The notes under the pieces: model-generated
What the model was told of the DNA's origin: nothing
Seen by the model: only the letters and a program-made list of their open reading frames with translations
Database searches by the model: none
Assembly: GCF_003641205.1 (NCBI RefSeq)
Contig: NZ_CP032762.1
Location: 1,054,001-1,118,000 of the forward strand
Length of the DNA stretch: 64,000 nucleotides
Reading direction: 5' to 3'
DNA from: Rhodococcus sp. P1Y
GTDB lineage: Bacteria; Actinomycetota; Actinomycetes; Mycobacteriales; Mycobacteriaceae
Shown: in pieces, positions 33,714 to 43,130 of the stretch
How positions within the stretch are numbered: the stretch's first letter is position 1
Layout: the number at the start of each line of letters is the position of its first letter
Program-made: the position numbers and the translations under genes

Positions 33714-35420
33714 CTAAATCAGCACCGCACCCTCGGACGCCGACCCGACGAGCTTGGCGTACTTGGCCAACACTCCGCGGGTGTACCGGGGAGGCAGAGG
33801 AGCCCAACCTTCTTTGCGTGCTTCGAGTTCGGACTCGTCCACGAGAAGGTCGAGGGTGCCCTTGCCGACATCGAGGCGAATTCGGTCACCGTCGCGCACG
33901 AAAGCAACCGGTCCGCCATCCACGGCTTCGGGCGCGACGTGGCCGACGCACAGGCCCGTGGTTCCACCGGAGAAGCGGCCGTCCGTGAGCAGCAGAACAT
34001 CCTTGCCGAGTCCCGCGCCCTTGATCGCGCCGGTGATGGCGAGCATTTCACGCATGCCGGGCCCACCCTTGGGGCCTTCGTATCGGATGACGACGACGTC
34101 GCCTGCCGAGATCGTGCCGTCCTCCAGCGCATCCATGGCGGCGCGTTCGCGTTCGAAAACGCGTGCTGTTCCCACGAATACGTCGGAATCGAAGCCGGCC
34201 GACTTGACGACGGCTCCACCGGGCGCGAGCGACCCCTTGAGGATGGTGATGCCGCCGGTCGGATGGATCGGGGCATTCATCGCGCGCAGCACCTTGCCAT
34301 CGGGATCGGGCGGTGCGATGTGAGCCAGGTTCTCGGCGACGGTCTTTCCGGTGACCGTCAGGCAGTCCCCATGGAGGAGACCGGCGTCGAGCAGCGCCTT
34401 CATGACGACGGGAACGCCGCCGATGGCGTCGACGTCGGTCATGACGTGCTTGCCGAACGGTTTGACGTCCGCGAGGTGAGGCACCTTGGCGCCGACCCGT
34501 ACGAAGTCGTCGAGGGTGAGATCGACCTCCGCTTCGTGCGCGATGGCCAACAGGTGCAGAACGGCATTGGTGGATCCACCGAATGCCATCACGACGGCGA
34601 TGGCGTTCTCGAACGCTTCCTTCGTCATGATGTCGCGGGCGGTGATGCCCCGTCGGAGAAGTTCCACGACTGCCTCGCCGCTGGCGTGGGCGAACTGGTC
34701 GCGTCGACGGTCGGGTGCAGGCGGAGACGCGCTGCCCGGCAGTGACATACCCATTGCCTCGGCGGCGCTGGCCATCGTGTTGGCGGTGTACATGCCGCCG
34801 CACGCACCTTCGCCGGGGCAGATTGCGCGTTCGATGGTGTCGACGTCCTCGCGCGACATCAACCCGCGCGAGCACGCGCCGACAGCCTCGAAGGCGTCGA
34901 TGATGGTGACCTGATGCTCGCTACCGTCGGACAGCGTCGCGAATCCGGGCAAAGTCGAACCGGCGTACAGGAACACGCTGGCCAGGTTCAAACGTGCTGC
35001 GGCCATGAGCATTCCGGGGAGCGATTTGTCGCATCCGGCGAGAAGTACGGAACCGTCGAGGCGTTCGGCGCTGACCACCGTCTCCACACTGTCGGCGATG
35101 ACCTCACGGGAAACCAACGAGAAGTGCATGCCCTCGTGGCCCATGGAAATACCGTCGGACACGGAGATGGTGCCGAACTCGAGGGGGAACCCGCCTGCTG
35201 CGTGAACACCTACCTTGACCGCTTTCGCGAGACGTTCGAGCGACAGGTTGCACGGGGTGATCTCGTTCCAGGAGGACGCGACGCCGATCTGCGATTTGAC
35301 CCAGTCCTCGTCGCCCATCCCCACGGCGCGCAGCATTCCTCGGGCGGCGGTCTTCTCCAAGCCGTCGGTGACGTCGCGACTCCTCGGCTTGACGTCCGGT
35401 GATTCGTTCTCGGTCGACAT
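33714..35420 (-). CDS. ilvD: Dihydroxy-acid dehydratase
   Basis: A 568-residue IlvD. It dehydrates dihydroxy-isovalerate and dihydroxy-methylvalerate to the keto acids of valine and isoleucine synthesis. Iron-sulfur and active-site motifs are present: [28 protein letters not shown] and [10 protein letters not shown]. Length is normal. AGGAGA precedes the ATG and a hairpin abuts it (see that entry). The other branched-chain genes are not in the window, so ilvD is detached here. Confidence 0.96.
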   Translation of the reverse strand: MSTENESPDVKPRSRDVTDGLEKTAARGMLRAVGMGDEDWVKSQIGVASSWNEITPCNLSLERLAKAVKVGVHAAGGFPLEFGTISVSDGISMGHEGMHFSLVSREVIADSVETVVSAERLDGSVLLAGCDKSLPGMLMAAARLNLASVFLYAGSTLPGFATLSDGSEHQVTIIDAFEAVGACSRGLMSREDVDTIERAICPGEGACGGMYTANTMASAAEAMGMSLPGSASPPAPDRRRDQFAHASGEAVVELLRRGITARDIMTKEAFENAIAVVMAFGGSTNAVLHLLAIAHEAEVDLTLDDFVRVGAKVPHLADVKPFGKHVMTDVDAIGGVPVVMKALLDAGLLHGDCLTVTGKTVAENLAHIAPPDPDGKVLRAMNAPIHPTGGITILKGSLAPGGAVVKSAGFDSDVFVGTARVFERERAAMDALEDGTISAGDVVVIRYEGPKGGPGMREMLAITGAIKGAGLGKDVLLLTDGRFSGGTTGLCVGHVAPEAVDGGPVAFVRDGDRIRLDVGKGTLDLLVDESELEARKEGWAPLPPRYTRGVLAKYAKLVGSASEGAVLI

Positions 35421-35427
35421 GACTCTC

Positions 35428-35468
35428 CTGACCTCTCATGGATATACGGGCTGTATCCAAGAGGTCAG
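35428..35468 (-). promoter_or_regulatory. Hairpin directly upstream of the ilvD ribosome site
   Basis: Read on the coding strand, CTGACCTCT-TGGATA pairs with TATCCA and AGAGGTCAG (15 pairs, a 2-base bulge, 9-base loop). The distal arm touches the Shine-Dalgarno AGGAG, eight bases from the start codon. It could mask the ribosome site or terminate the upstream MFS transcript, whose stop is 69 bases before it. Confidence 0.5.
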
Positions 35469-35483
35469 CTTATCGGTGGTCGC

Positions 35484-35537
35484 TCCGCGGGCTCCACTCC
35501 CGGCCAGTTGGGTCGTTCCGCAGGCTCCACTCCCGGC
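35484..35537. repeat. 33-base-spaced direct repeat of a 21-base unit
   Basis: TCCGC-R-GGCTCCACTCCCGGC occurs at 35484-35504 and 35517-35537 with one difference. A weaker third copy follows inside the end of the MFS gene. It probably arose by slippage and has no assigned role. Confidence 0.6.
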
Positions 35538-36973
35538 TACACCTGCTCCCGCGGGCTCACTGCCGGGGACGAGGGGTCGCAATGCGGAAGACAGTCGACC
35601 GACGCCGGATCCGATCGAGGTACACCGGGAATCATGACCGCAGCTATGGCCGAGCCGAGCAGAAGTAGACCCGCACACAGGAGCATTGCGGTGTGGAACC
35701 CGGAAGAGAACACCTCGGGCACGTCGTAGTCCATCCCCGAAATACCGGCGACACCGGGAAGCGCAGCGACAGCGAGCAGTTGACTCGTTCTGGCGACTGC
35801 ATTGTTGACACCGGATGCCGTGCCTGCCCGATCCGTGGACACCGCGGCCAGCACTGCTCCGGTGAGCGGGGCGACCAGGATCGACAACCCGAGCCCGAAT
35901 ACGACGACGGCAGGCAGGACGTGTGCGAAATACGACGAACCGGGCGAGATGCGCAGCATCAGCAGTAGCCCCGCGGAGGCAACGAGCGGGCCGATCGTCA
36001 ACGGAAGTCGCGGACCGATGCGCTGGCCGATTCTGCCCGCGCGCGCCGAGAGCACCAGCATCAGCGCGGTGATCGGCAACGTTGCAAGTCCGGCGGCAAC
36101 AGGGGAGTAGTCGAGCGCCAGCTGCAGTTGCAGGATCAGCAGGAAGAACACACCACCGAGGGCGGCATAGACAGCGAACGTCACCAGATTCGCTGCGAGG
36201 AAGACTCGGGAAGAGAACAGTGACGGCGGTACCAGTGGGTTGTCGGTTCGACGCTCGACGATCACGAAGACACCGACAGTGACGACTCCCAACGCGATGA
36301 GCACCGGCAACGCACCGATGAAGCCGTACGTCAGCAGGCCGAGCGCGAGTGCGACGATCCCGGCGCCCGGGATGTCGAGTCTGCCCTCGGCGTGAGGATC
36401 ACGGCTCTCCGGAACGTGCTTGACCGCGGTCCACACCACCACGATGGCAAGCGGAATGTTGAGCAAGAACACCGAACGCCATCCAGCGACGTCGACGAGC
36501 CAGCCACCCAGCAGCGGACCGACTGCAGATGCGACGCCCCCCAACCCGGACCACAAGCCGATGGCCGCGCCTCGGTCCTCGGGACGAATGGACGCGGAGA
36601 TCAGTGCGAGGCTTCCCGGCGTCAGCAACGCGGCACCGATGCCCTGAATCAACCGAGCCGTGACGAGCACTTCGATGTTCGGTGCGAGCCCGCAGAGGAC
36701 CGACGCCAGGGCGAACCAGACGGTTCCCCACACGAAGACTTTGCGACGCCCGAGCCGGTCGCCGAGAGCGCCGCCCAGAAGAATGAACGAGGCCAACGTC
36801 AACGTGTACGCGCTGACGGTCCACTGCAGACCCGATACGCCCGCCCCGAGATCGGACGCGATGTCCGGGAGCGCGATGTTCACGACGGTCGCGTCGAGCA
36901 TCGCCAGGGAGGATCCGAGAACGCATCCGGCGACGATCCAGCGTCCCCGCGGCGACTTCAGCGCGACACTCAT
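35537..36973 (-). CDS. DHA2-family MFS exporter (EmrB/QacA type)
   Basis: A 478-residue 14-helix exporter. It has the motif DATVVNIALPDIASDLG in helix 1 typical of DHA2 pumps and GGALGDRLGRRKVFV in loop 2-3. Such pumps expel cationic or hydrophobic drugs with proton exchange. It has no long tail, unlike the other DHA2 pump in this window. An eight-base gap separates it from the LppU-like lipoprotein gene upstream on the same strand, so the two may be co-transcribed. The C-terminal 40 residues are hydrophilic. Confidence 0.92.
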   Translation of the reverse strand: MSVALKSPRGRWIVAGCVLGSSLAMLDATVVNIALPDIASDLGAGVSGLQWTVSAYTLTLASFILLGGALGDRLGRRKVFVWGTVWFALASVLCGLAPNIEVLVTARLIQGIGAALLTPGSLALISASIRPEDRGAAIGLWSGLGGVASAVGPLLGGWLVDVAGWRSVFLLNIPLAIVVVWTAVKHVPESRDPHAEGRLDIPGAGIVALALGLLTYGFIGALPVLIALGVVTVGVFVIVERRTDNPLVPPSLFSSRVFLAANLVTFAVYAALGGVFFLLILQLQLALDYSPVAAGLATLPITALMLVLSARAGRIGQRIGPRLPLTIGPLVASAGLLLMLRISPGSSYFAHVLPAVVVFGLGLSILVAPLTGAVLAAVSTDRAGTASGVNNAVARTSQLLAVAALPGVAGISGMDYDVPEVFSSGFHTAMLLCAGLLLLGSAIAAVMIPGVPRSDPASVDCLPHCDPSSPAVSPREQV

Positions 36974-36981
36974 CGGCTCGT

Positions 36982-37596
36982 CTACAACTCCTCGAAGCAG
37001 ACGGTGAAGTTACGTTCGGACTTTCGAAAGCCACCGGTCGCCGGATCGGCGCAGTCCTCGACGTCGATGGTTCCTTCGATGATGTCGGTGATGTAGTACG
37101 AGTCCGACTGCGGCAACGAACAGTCGATGCGGTTCGGGTCCTCGCTGCCGAGGTCCATGCATCCTCCGATGACCCAATCGATGTCCAGGCACAACGCGCC
37201 CTGTTCGATGTCGGCGAACGTCTCGTAGTACGACTGATCGATGTCCGACGGGCACTCTGCCTGCGTCGGCGTCTTCGCGATGACCTTGTAGTTGGAGCGT
37301 TCGCTACCGCAGTCGGCGTTGTCGATCGTCGCATCGTACTGAGTTCCGCCGAGTTCGACGCATTGGCCGATCTCGACATCGAAGTCGATGTCGCCACCGA
37401 TGTCCTCGCCTTCCTGACCCGAGGGAGCAGCTTGGATCGTGGTGGTGGGGGCCGAGGAGGACGTCGAAGACCCGTTCTCGCCTGCTGCCGGAACCGCACG
37501 ACCGGAGACGTCGGAACTGCAACTCGCGAGGAAAAGAGTGCAACACGCCATCACGGCGAAAGCTGTGCCTCTGAGCGTTCGATTGAGGGGTGTCAC
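36982..37596 (-). CDS. Cysteine-rich lipoprotein, LppU-like
   Basis: A 204-residue exported protein with lipobox LASC near residue 26 and a Ser/Thr-rich linker (about 40-60). The mature domain has regularly spaced cysteines (GQCVELG, ADCGSE, AECPS, LCLDID, GCMDLG, DCSLP, DCADP, VCFEEL) that would form disulfides. It resembles mycobacterial LppU/septum-formation-related lipoproteins. The function is unknown. GTG at 37596 is used as start. The neighbouring DHA2 exporter begins eight bases downstream, so a link to export is possible but unproven. Confidence 0.75.
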   Translation of the reverse strand: MTPLNRTLRGTAFAVMACCTLFLASCSSDVSGRAVPAAGENGSSTSSSAPTTTIQAAPSGQEGEDIGGDIDFDVEIGQCVELGGTQYDATIDNADCGSERSNYKVIAKTPTQAECPSDIDQSYYETFADIEQGALCLDIDWVIGGCMDLGSEDPNRIDCSLPQSDSYYITDIIEGTIDVEDCADPATGGFRKSERNFTVCFEEL

Positions 37597-37687
37597 AAGA
37601 CCGGTCCTTGTTCGTGGAAGTGATTCGCAGAGAAAGCTACGACAAAAATATCCCCTCGCGGGAGATCTCGAGTGCCGAGGTGCGGTG

Positions 37688-38758
37688 ATGAGGCAGTATT
37701 ACACCGTGGACCTTCCCGTTGCGTGGCCGATTCAGCCGATGCTCGCCAAGGCGGCCAAGGTTGTGCCCGCCCAGCCCGATGACGGACCGCCGACGTGGTC
37801 GTACGAACCGAAATGGGACGGCTTCCGCTCGATCGTGTTCCGCGACGGCGACGAGGTGATTCTCGGGTCCCGCGGAGGCAAGGACCTCGCTCGTTATTTC
37901 CCGGAACTGGTCGACGCCGTCCGCCGAGAGTTGCCCGAGCGCGTCGTCGTCGACGGTGAAATCGTCGTGCCTCGCGAGATCGAGGGTCGGACCAGACTCG
38001 ACTGGGACGCCTTGTCCGAGCGCATCCACCCAGCCGACTCCCGGGTGCAGATGCTGGCCGAGAAGACGCCCTCGATGTTCGTCGGATTCGATCTGCTCGC
38101 CCACGGCACGACCGATCTGACGGGCACCCCGTTCGGCACCCGTCGAGAAAGATTGCTCGAGGTTCTGAACGGCGATTCTCCCGGACGCAGCTGCCAGGTC
38201 ACCAGCACCACCGACGATGCGGCTACGGCACAGGATTGGTTCGAGCGATTCGAAGGCGCAGGGCTCGACGGAGTCGTCGCGAAGAAGCTCGACGGGCTGT
38301 ACCTGCCGAACAAGCGGGAAATGATCAAGGTCAAGCATGCACGCACTGCCGATTGTGCGTTGATCGGCTATCGAGTCCACAAGTCGGGCAACGGGATCGG
38401 CTCGCTGTTGCTGGGTCTGTACGACGGTGACGATCTGCGAATGATCGGCGGCGCGTCGGCTTTCACCGACAAGCGGCGTATCGAGATTCTCGAAGAGCTG
38501 CAACCACTTCGGACCGGTGAGGAGCCGAAATCCGCCGAGGCCAACAGGTGGACGTCGAACAAGGATCGCAGCTGGGTACCCCTGCGCGTCGAGCGCGTCA
38601 TCGAGGTCGCCTACGACCAAATGGAAGGCGAACGGCTCCGACATGCTGCCCGATTCCTGCGGTGGCGTCCCGACCGAGACCCCAAGTCCTGCACGTACGA
38701 ACAGCTGGAAGTTCCCGTCAGTTACGACGTCGCGGATGTAATCGCGGGAGGTAAGTGA
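37688..38758 (+). CDS. ligC: ATP-dependent DNA ligase LigC
   Basis: A 356-residue stand-alone ATP-dependent ligase. Lys42 in the motif YEPKWDGFR is the adenylated residue. VVDGEIVV, FDLLAHG, VVAKKLDGLYLP (motif IV) and KVKHARTADCALIGY (motif V) follow, then an OB-fold. It lacks POL and PE domains, distinguishing it from LigD. The next gene encodes a primase-polymerase, as in the mycobacterial LigC1/Prim-PolC pair implicated in base-excision gap repair. GAGG lies 11 bases upstream of the ATG; GTG at 37706 is another possible start. Confidence 0.93.
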   Translation: MRQYYTVDLPVAWPIQPMLAKAAKVVPAQPDDGPPTWSYEPKWDGFRSIVFRDGDEVILGSRGGKDLARYFPELVDAVRRELPERVVVDGEIVVPREIEGRTRLDWDALSERIHPADSRVQMLAEKTPSMFVGFDLLAHGTTDLTGTPFGTRRERLLEVLNGDSPGRSCQVTSTTDDAATAQDWFERFEGAGLDGVVAKKLDGLYLPNKREMIKVKHARTADCALIGYRVHKSGNGIGSLLLGLYDGDDLRMIGGASAFTDKRRIEILEELQPLRTGEEPKSAEANRWTSNKDRSWVPLRVERVIEVAYDQMEGERLRHAARFLRWRPDRDPKSCTYEQLEVPVSYDVADVIAGGK

Positions 38759-39841
38759 GTGGCCGCCAAGACTCCGCCCGCATTCGTCGAAGCCGGCGAC
38801 CGGGAGGTGCGCGTCTCGAGTCCTGACCGTGTCATCTACGAGGCGACCGACCGGACTCCCGAGATCACCAAGTTGGAGGTCTGCAAGTTCTATGCCGCCA
38901 TCGGTGAGCCCTTGCTTCGGGCGATCGGTGAGCGGCCGACCGCGATGGAACGGTGGCCGGACGGGTTCCGCGAAGGAATGCGACTTGCGTTGGGTCCGCA
39001 GGACAAAGAGGGTGACGGTTTCTATCAGAAGCGGCTACCCAAGGGTGCGCCCGACTGGATCGAGACGGTGAAGATCGCCTTCCCGAGCAAGCGAACCGCG
39101 GAGGAACTGTGTCCCAGCGAGGTCGCCGCTGCGGTGTGGGCGGCGCAGATGGGCACGCTGACCTTTCACCCGTGGCCGGTGCGGCGTCCCGATGTCGACA
39201 ACCCCGACGAGCTTCGTCTCGACCTCGACCCTCAACCCGGGACAACGTTCGCCGACGCACAACGGGTAGCCGAGGTGACCCGAGAACTTCTGGAGGAGTT
39301 GGGTCTTCGTGGGTATCCGAAGACCAGTGGCAATCGGGGCATCCACATCTACGTCCGCATCACCCCCGAGTACACCTTCGAGCAGGTGCGTCATGCGGCG
39401 ATCGGACTCGGCCGAGAGCTCGAGCGCCGTGACGACGGTGTGACGACGAAGTGGTGGAAAGAGGAACGCGGAGAACGCATCTTCCTGGACTACAACCAGA
39501 ACAACCGTGACCGGACCATCGCAAGCGCGTGGAGCTTGCGGGCGCAGCCGGGCGCGCCGGTGAGCACGCCGATGTCCTGGGCGAACCTGGCCGGCGTCAC
39601 CGACCCACGCGAGTACAACCTGGTGACCGTGCCCGACTACCTGGCCGACGGGGATCCCTGGGAAGCAATCGATTCCGAGTCGTACTCGCTCGAGCCGTTG
39701 CTGCACCTGTGGGACACCCTGCCGGGCGGCGAACTCAACTTTCCACCCGATTACCCCAAGATGCCCGGCGAGCCTCCCCGCGTTCAACCGTCGAAGAAGG
39801 TCGCCGAGCACTGGGACGACGAGGGAAACCGTATCGAGTAA
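38759..39841 (+). CDS. Stand-alone LigD-type primase-polymerase (Prim-PolC/PolD1-like)
   Basis: A 360-residue polymerase of the archaeo-eukaryotic primase fold without ligase. Family motifs are DNPDELRLDLDPQPG (metal aspartates), GYPKTSGNRGIHIYVRI, and FLDYNQNNRDRTIASAWS. GTG at 38759 follows GGGAGGT and lies immediately after the ligC stop, so the two are one operon. The homologous M. smegmatis pair fills and seals short gaps, including with ribonucleotides. The gene ends before palindromic element B. Confidence 0.92.
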   Translation: MAAKTPPAFVEAGDREVRVSSPDRVIYEATDRTPEITKLEVCKFYAAIGEPLLRAIGERPTAMERWPDGFREGMRLALGPQDKEGDGFYQKRLPKGAPDWIETVKIAFPSKRTAEELCPSEVAAAVWAAQMGTLTFHPWPVRRPDVDNPDELRLDLDPQPGTTFADAQRVAEVTRELLEELGLRGYPKTSGNRGIHIYVRITPEYTFEQVRHAAIGLGRELERRDDGVTTKWWKEERGERIFLDYNQNNRDRTIASAWSLRAQPGAPVSTPMSWANLAGVTDPREYNLVTVPDYLADGDPWEAIDSESYSLEPLLHLWDTLPGGELNFPPDYPKMPGEPPRVQPSKKVAEHWDDEGNRIE

Positions 39842-39870
39842 GCACCGCTCTGGAGATGGCGGCTCCGCCG

Positions 39871-39915
39871 CAGTGGCACGGTTAAGTGCCCCGGAAGGCA
39901 CATAACCGTGCCACT
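39871..39915. repeat. 45-base palindromic intergenic element, copy B
   Basis: The most regular copy: CAGTGGCACGGTTA pairs perfectly with TAACCGTGCCACT, with inner AGTGCC/GGCAC pairing and a CCGGA loop. It sits between convergent Prim-PolC and nhaA and, as in copy A, supplies part of the minus-gene stop (TAG at 39914-39916). It is preceded by GGCGGCTCCGCCGC, a smaller hairpin also seen near copy C. Confidence 0.85.
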
Positions 39916-41773
39916 AGGCGCGGTGTGCCTCCAACTCCCTGATCAGCGAGGCGGCGTCGTACGGTCCTGTATGCCGGACCAGGTTCTTGTCGCCGCGGCC
40001 CAGGTAGAACGTGGGAGTTCCCTCGACGTCGCTGGACGAGGCATCGAGTTCGTCGTCCTCGACTCGCACGACGTAGTCGCCGGTGCGGATGTCTTCTTCG
40101 AGGCGGTCCATGTCGAGCCCGAGGTCCTCGGCGTAACCGTCGATATCGTCCGGTTCGAGCGCATCGCTGTGTGCGAACAGTAGATCGGACATCTCCCAGA
40201 ACTTGCCCTGTGCTGCAGCAGCCTCGCTGGCGTGAGCGGCGTAGCGGGCGTGCGGATGGTAGTCGTCGAGCGGCAGGTGCCGGAACACGTACCGAACCTC
40301 GTCACCGAAGTGGGTGCGTACTTCGCGAATGCTACCGGTTGCCTTGCTGCAGAACGGGCATTCGAAATCTCCGTACTCGACGATGGTCAACGGTGCGTCC
40401 ACGGGCCCTCTGATGTGGTCGCGCCTCGGATCGACCGCACGGAGTATGCGGTGCGAGGTGTCCTGCCGCGGTGGGTGAATGCGCGCGTCGATGCGGAACA
40501 ACAACCAGCCGAGCGCAGCGGCGATCACCGACGCCGCCAGGACGCCGACGCGAGCCTGGTCGGCGAGAAGCTCGTCGTCGAGGGCGAGATCGACGATGAA
40601 CAGCGAGATGGTGAATCCGATGCCGGACAGTGCTGCGCCGCCCGCGATGTGGGACAGCGTCAATCCCGGCGCCAACGCCGAGGGTTTGATCTTGGCGAAC
40701 AGAGCTGCGGCTCCGGTGATTCCGACGAGTTTGCCGAGAACGAGCCCGACGATGATTCCCCACGTCAACGGCGACACCGCTGCTGCTCGTAGCGTCTCGC
40801 CACTGAGCACGACGCCGGCGTTGGCGAGGGCGAAGATCGGCACGATGATGAACGCCGTGTACGGCTGATAGAGCCGCATGAGCCGTTCGTTGACCGAGAC
40901 TGCCTGGTCGAGACCGAGTCTCGCTGCGCGGGCATACTCCGGATTGGGGGACTGTCGAAAGGCGCGGGTGAGATCGGCGGCGCGCTCGACTTCGCTGCGG
41001 CGCGGCGGATAGACCGGCAGGATCAGTGCGATCATCACGCCCGCGAGCGTGGGATGCACGCCAGACTCGTAGAACGCCACCCATGTTGCCAACGCCACGA
41101 CCAGGTATCCGACACCGCGCCACACCTGGAGTCTTCGGAGAAGCGCGATGGCCGCCAACCCCACGAATGCGAGTGCGAGAGCTGTGATGTCGAGCTCGTC
41201 GGTGTAGAAGAACGCGATGATCGCCAACGCGCCCACATCGTCGGCCACCGCAAGGGTGAGGAGGAATATACGTAGGCGCGCAGCCTTTTTCGGTCCGACG
41301 ACCGCGAGTGCGCCCAGCACGAACGCGGTGTCGGTGGAGATGACGACGCCCCACGCGCCCGCGGCCTCGCCTGACGGGTTGAGGAGCAGAAACAGTACTG
41401 CGGGGACGGCGAGGCCGGCCAGTGCTGCCACGATGGGGATGCTGGCACGAGACCGATCGGTGAGCTCGCCCATCGCGAACTCGCGCTTGACCTCCAGGCC
41501 GACGACGAAGAAAAACAGGGCCATGAGCCCGTCGTTGACCCAATGAGCGAGATCGAGAGCGATGCCGTGGTTGCCGACAGTGATCGACACCTCGGTGTGC
41601 CAGAAGCTCTGGTACGTCTCACCGAACGGCGAATTGGCCCACAGCAGTGCGATGAGGGTGGCCGCGAGGAGAAAACCGGCGGCCAGCGTCTCGCTGTTCT
41701 TTTCACCCCGCGACTCGGTGAGGCGCTGCGCGAGGCGCCTGGCCGGAGAGATGGACGGTGTCATGTCTGTCAT
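39914..41773 (-). CDS. nhaA: Na+/H+ antiporter NhaA with C-terminal DsbA-like thioredoxin domain
   Basis: A 619-residue fusion. Residues about 20-420 form NhaA with the paired aspartates in [11 protein letters not shown], which carry the Na+/H+ exchange. Residues about 440-619 form a DsbA/thioredoxin-like domain with [15 protein letters not shown] (CPFC at residues 472-475) and the cis-proline region [10 protein letters not shown]. coli NhaA is 388 residues, so the extra domain is a true fusion, known in actinobacteria. The redox-active domain could regulate or assemble the antiporter. Its stop lies in palindromic element B. ATG at 41773 or 41764 could start it. Confidence 0.93.
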   Translation of the reverse strand: MTDMTPSISPARRLAQRLTESRGEKNSETLAAGFLLAATLIALLWANSPFGETYQSFWHTEVSITVGNHGIALDLAHWVNDGLMALFFFVVGLEVKREFAMGELTDRSRASIPIVAALAGLAVPAVLFLLLNPSGEAAGAWGVVISTDTAFVLGALAVVGPKKAARLRIFLLTLAVADDVGALAIIAFFYTDELDITALALAFVGLAAIALLRRLQVWRGVGYLVVALATWVAFYESGVHPTLAGVMIALILPVYPPRRSEVERAADLTRAFRQSPNPEYARAARLGLDQAVSVNERLMRLYQPYTAFIIVPIFALANAGVVLSGETLRAAAVSPLTWGIIVGLVLGKLVGITGAAALFAKIKPSALAPGLTLSHIAGGAALSGIGFTISLFIVDLALDDELLADQARVGVLAASVIAAALGWLLFRIDARIHPPRQDTSHRILRAVDPRRDHIRGPVDAPLTIVEYGDFECPFCSKATGSIREVRTHFGDEVRYVFRHLPLDDYHPHARYAAHASEAAAAQGKFWEMSDLLFAHSDALEPDDIDGYAEDLGLDMDRLEEDIRTGDYVVRVEDDELDASSSDVEGTPTFYLGRGDKNLVRHTGPYDAASLIRELEAHRA

Positions 41774-42036
41774 GATCGGAACGATCGATCAGGTCCAAGG
41801 ATGGTGCGGGCGCTCATCGGTGCGGTCGATCCCCTCGGTCGGTGGTCCTACTATCCCAGCAGTGACGCTGCTGCGCACAGCTAGCCAACGCCGTCCGGGA
41901 TGATTTGCTTCCAGCGACCGCGCTTGGTGTTATGCAATCGTGATCGCTCTGTTATCTGCGACGTACCGTTTGTGCGGTCGTACCGTCATATTCGCAGGCG
42001 AGCATTGATCGTCCTGCGCAACGAGCTTTAAGAACC

Positions 42037-43077
42037 ATGAAAGTCGGGATCATGCGTGCCCTTATCTGCCGCAAATGCGGTCAGAAGCTGTCCTTCGAGA
42101 ACTCGCTCTGCCTCAACTGCCACAGTGCGTTGGGATTCCACCTGCCGTCGCGTGCCCTGCTCGTCCTGCCGGATACCGCGGGGGACGGCGCCGCCGAGGT
42201 CGACATCGAGGGCACGACGTGGAAGGTCTGCGGCAACCTGACCACCGCCAAGTGCAACTGGCTCGTCGACACCACCGAGGGTGAAGAACTCTGCGTCTCG
42301 TGCAGGCTCACTCGGACCCGACCAGCCGACGACGACCTGGACGCGATGGCCGCATACGCCGACGCAGAGACGAACAAGCGTCGAGTCGTGCTCGAGCTGA
42401 CCGAGCTCGGCCTGCCGATCGTCGGACGGGACGAGGACACGGCTACCGGTCTTGCCTTCGACCTGCTGTCCAGCGCCGACACACAGGTGATGACCGGTCA
42501 CGCGGACGGCCTCATCACTCTCGATCTCGCCGAGGGCGACGACGTACATCGTGAGCAGCTTCGTGTCTCGATGTCGGAGCCGTACCGCACACTCGTCGGC
42601 CACTTCCGTCACGAAATCGGCCATTACTACCAGATGGTTCTCGTCGGAACGGGAGAACATCGTGACCGTTTCGAGGAGTTGTTCGGCAACCCGGACGACG
42701 ACTACCAGGCGGCGCTCGACCGTCACTACAACGAGGGCGCTCCTGAAAACTGGGAGAACGACTACGTCTCGTCCTATGCGACGATGCATCCCGCCGAGGA
42801 CTGGGCCGAGACGTTCGCGCACTACCTGCACATCAGGGACACCCTCGATACGGCAGCTGCGTTCGGAATGGCGCCTGCGGGCTCGACACTCGACAGTCCG
42901 CTACCGGGTGATGTCGGGTTCGACCAGATCATCGACTGGTGGCTACCACTGTCCTGGGCGCTCAACCAGATCAACCGATCTATGGGTCACCAGGACCTGT
43001 ACCCGTTCGTGCTGCCTGCGACGGTGCTGGACAAGATGCGCTTCGTGCATCAGCTGATTGCGCCGAGTGCTCTGTAG
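42037..43077 (+). CDS. Putative zinc-binding metallopeptidase (DUF2248 type)
   Basis: A 346-residue soluble protein. The N-terminus carries zinc-ribbon cysteines (CRKCGQ and CLNCH, then KVCGN and CVSC). The peptidase motif HEIGHYY is near residue 196, with downstream DWAETFAHYLHIRDTL likely giving further ligands, as in gluzincin-like minigluzincins. It fits the PF10005 family of putative zinc peptidases. The target is unknown. ATG at 42037 or 42052 is possible. The 263-base region upstream, to nhaA, has no gene; two direct CGTACCGT repeats near 41962 and 41980 are all I see there. Confidence 0.85.
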   Translation: MKVGIMRALICRKCGQKLSFENSLCLNCHSALGFHLPSRALLVLPDTAGDGAAEVDIEGTTWKVCGNLTTAKCNWLVDTTEGEELCVSCRLTRTRPADDDLDAMAAYADAETNKRRVVLELTELGLPIVGRDEDTATGLAFDLLSSADTQVMTGHADGLITLDLAEGDDVHREQLRVSMSEPYRTLVGHFRHEIGHYYQMVLVGTGEHRDRFEELFGNPDDDYQAALDRHYNEGAPENWENDYVSSYATMHPAEDWAETFAHYLHIRDTLDTAAAFGMAPAGSTLDSPLPGDVGFDQIIDWWLPLSWALNQINRSMGHQDLYPFVLPATVLDKMRFVHQLIAPSAL

Positions 43078-43130
43078 AACGGGCGTATTCTTCACACCCA
43101 AGACCGATACGGGGACGGGCGAGGTCGGAG

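Noticed and set aside
41774..42036. Region upstream of nhaA and the zinc peptidase as a riboswitch or small RNA
   Set aside because: No conserved sodium or metal riboswitch core could be recognised; only two short direct repeats are seen.
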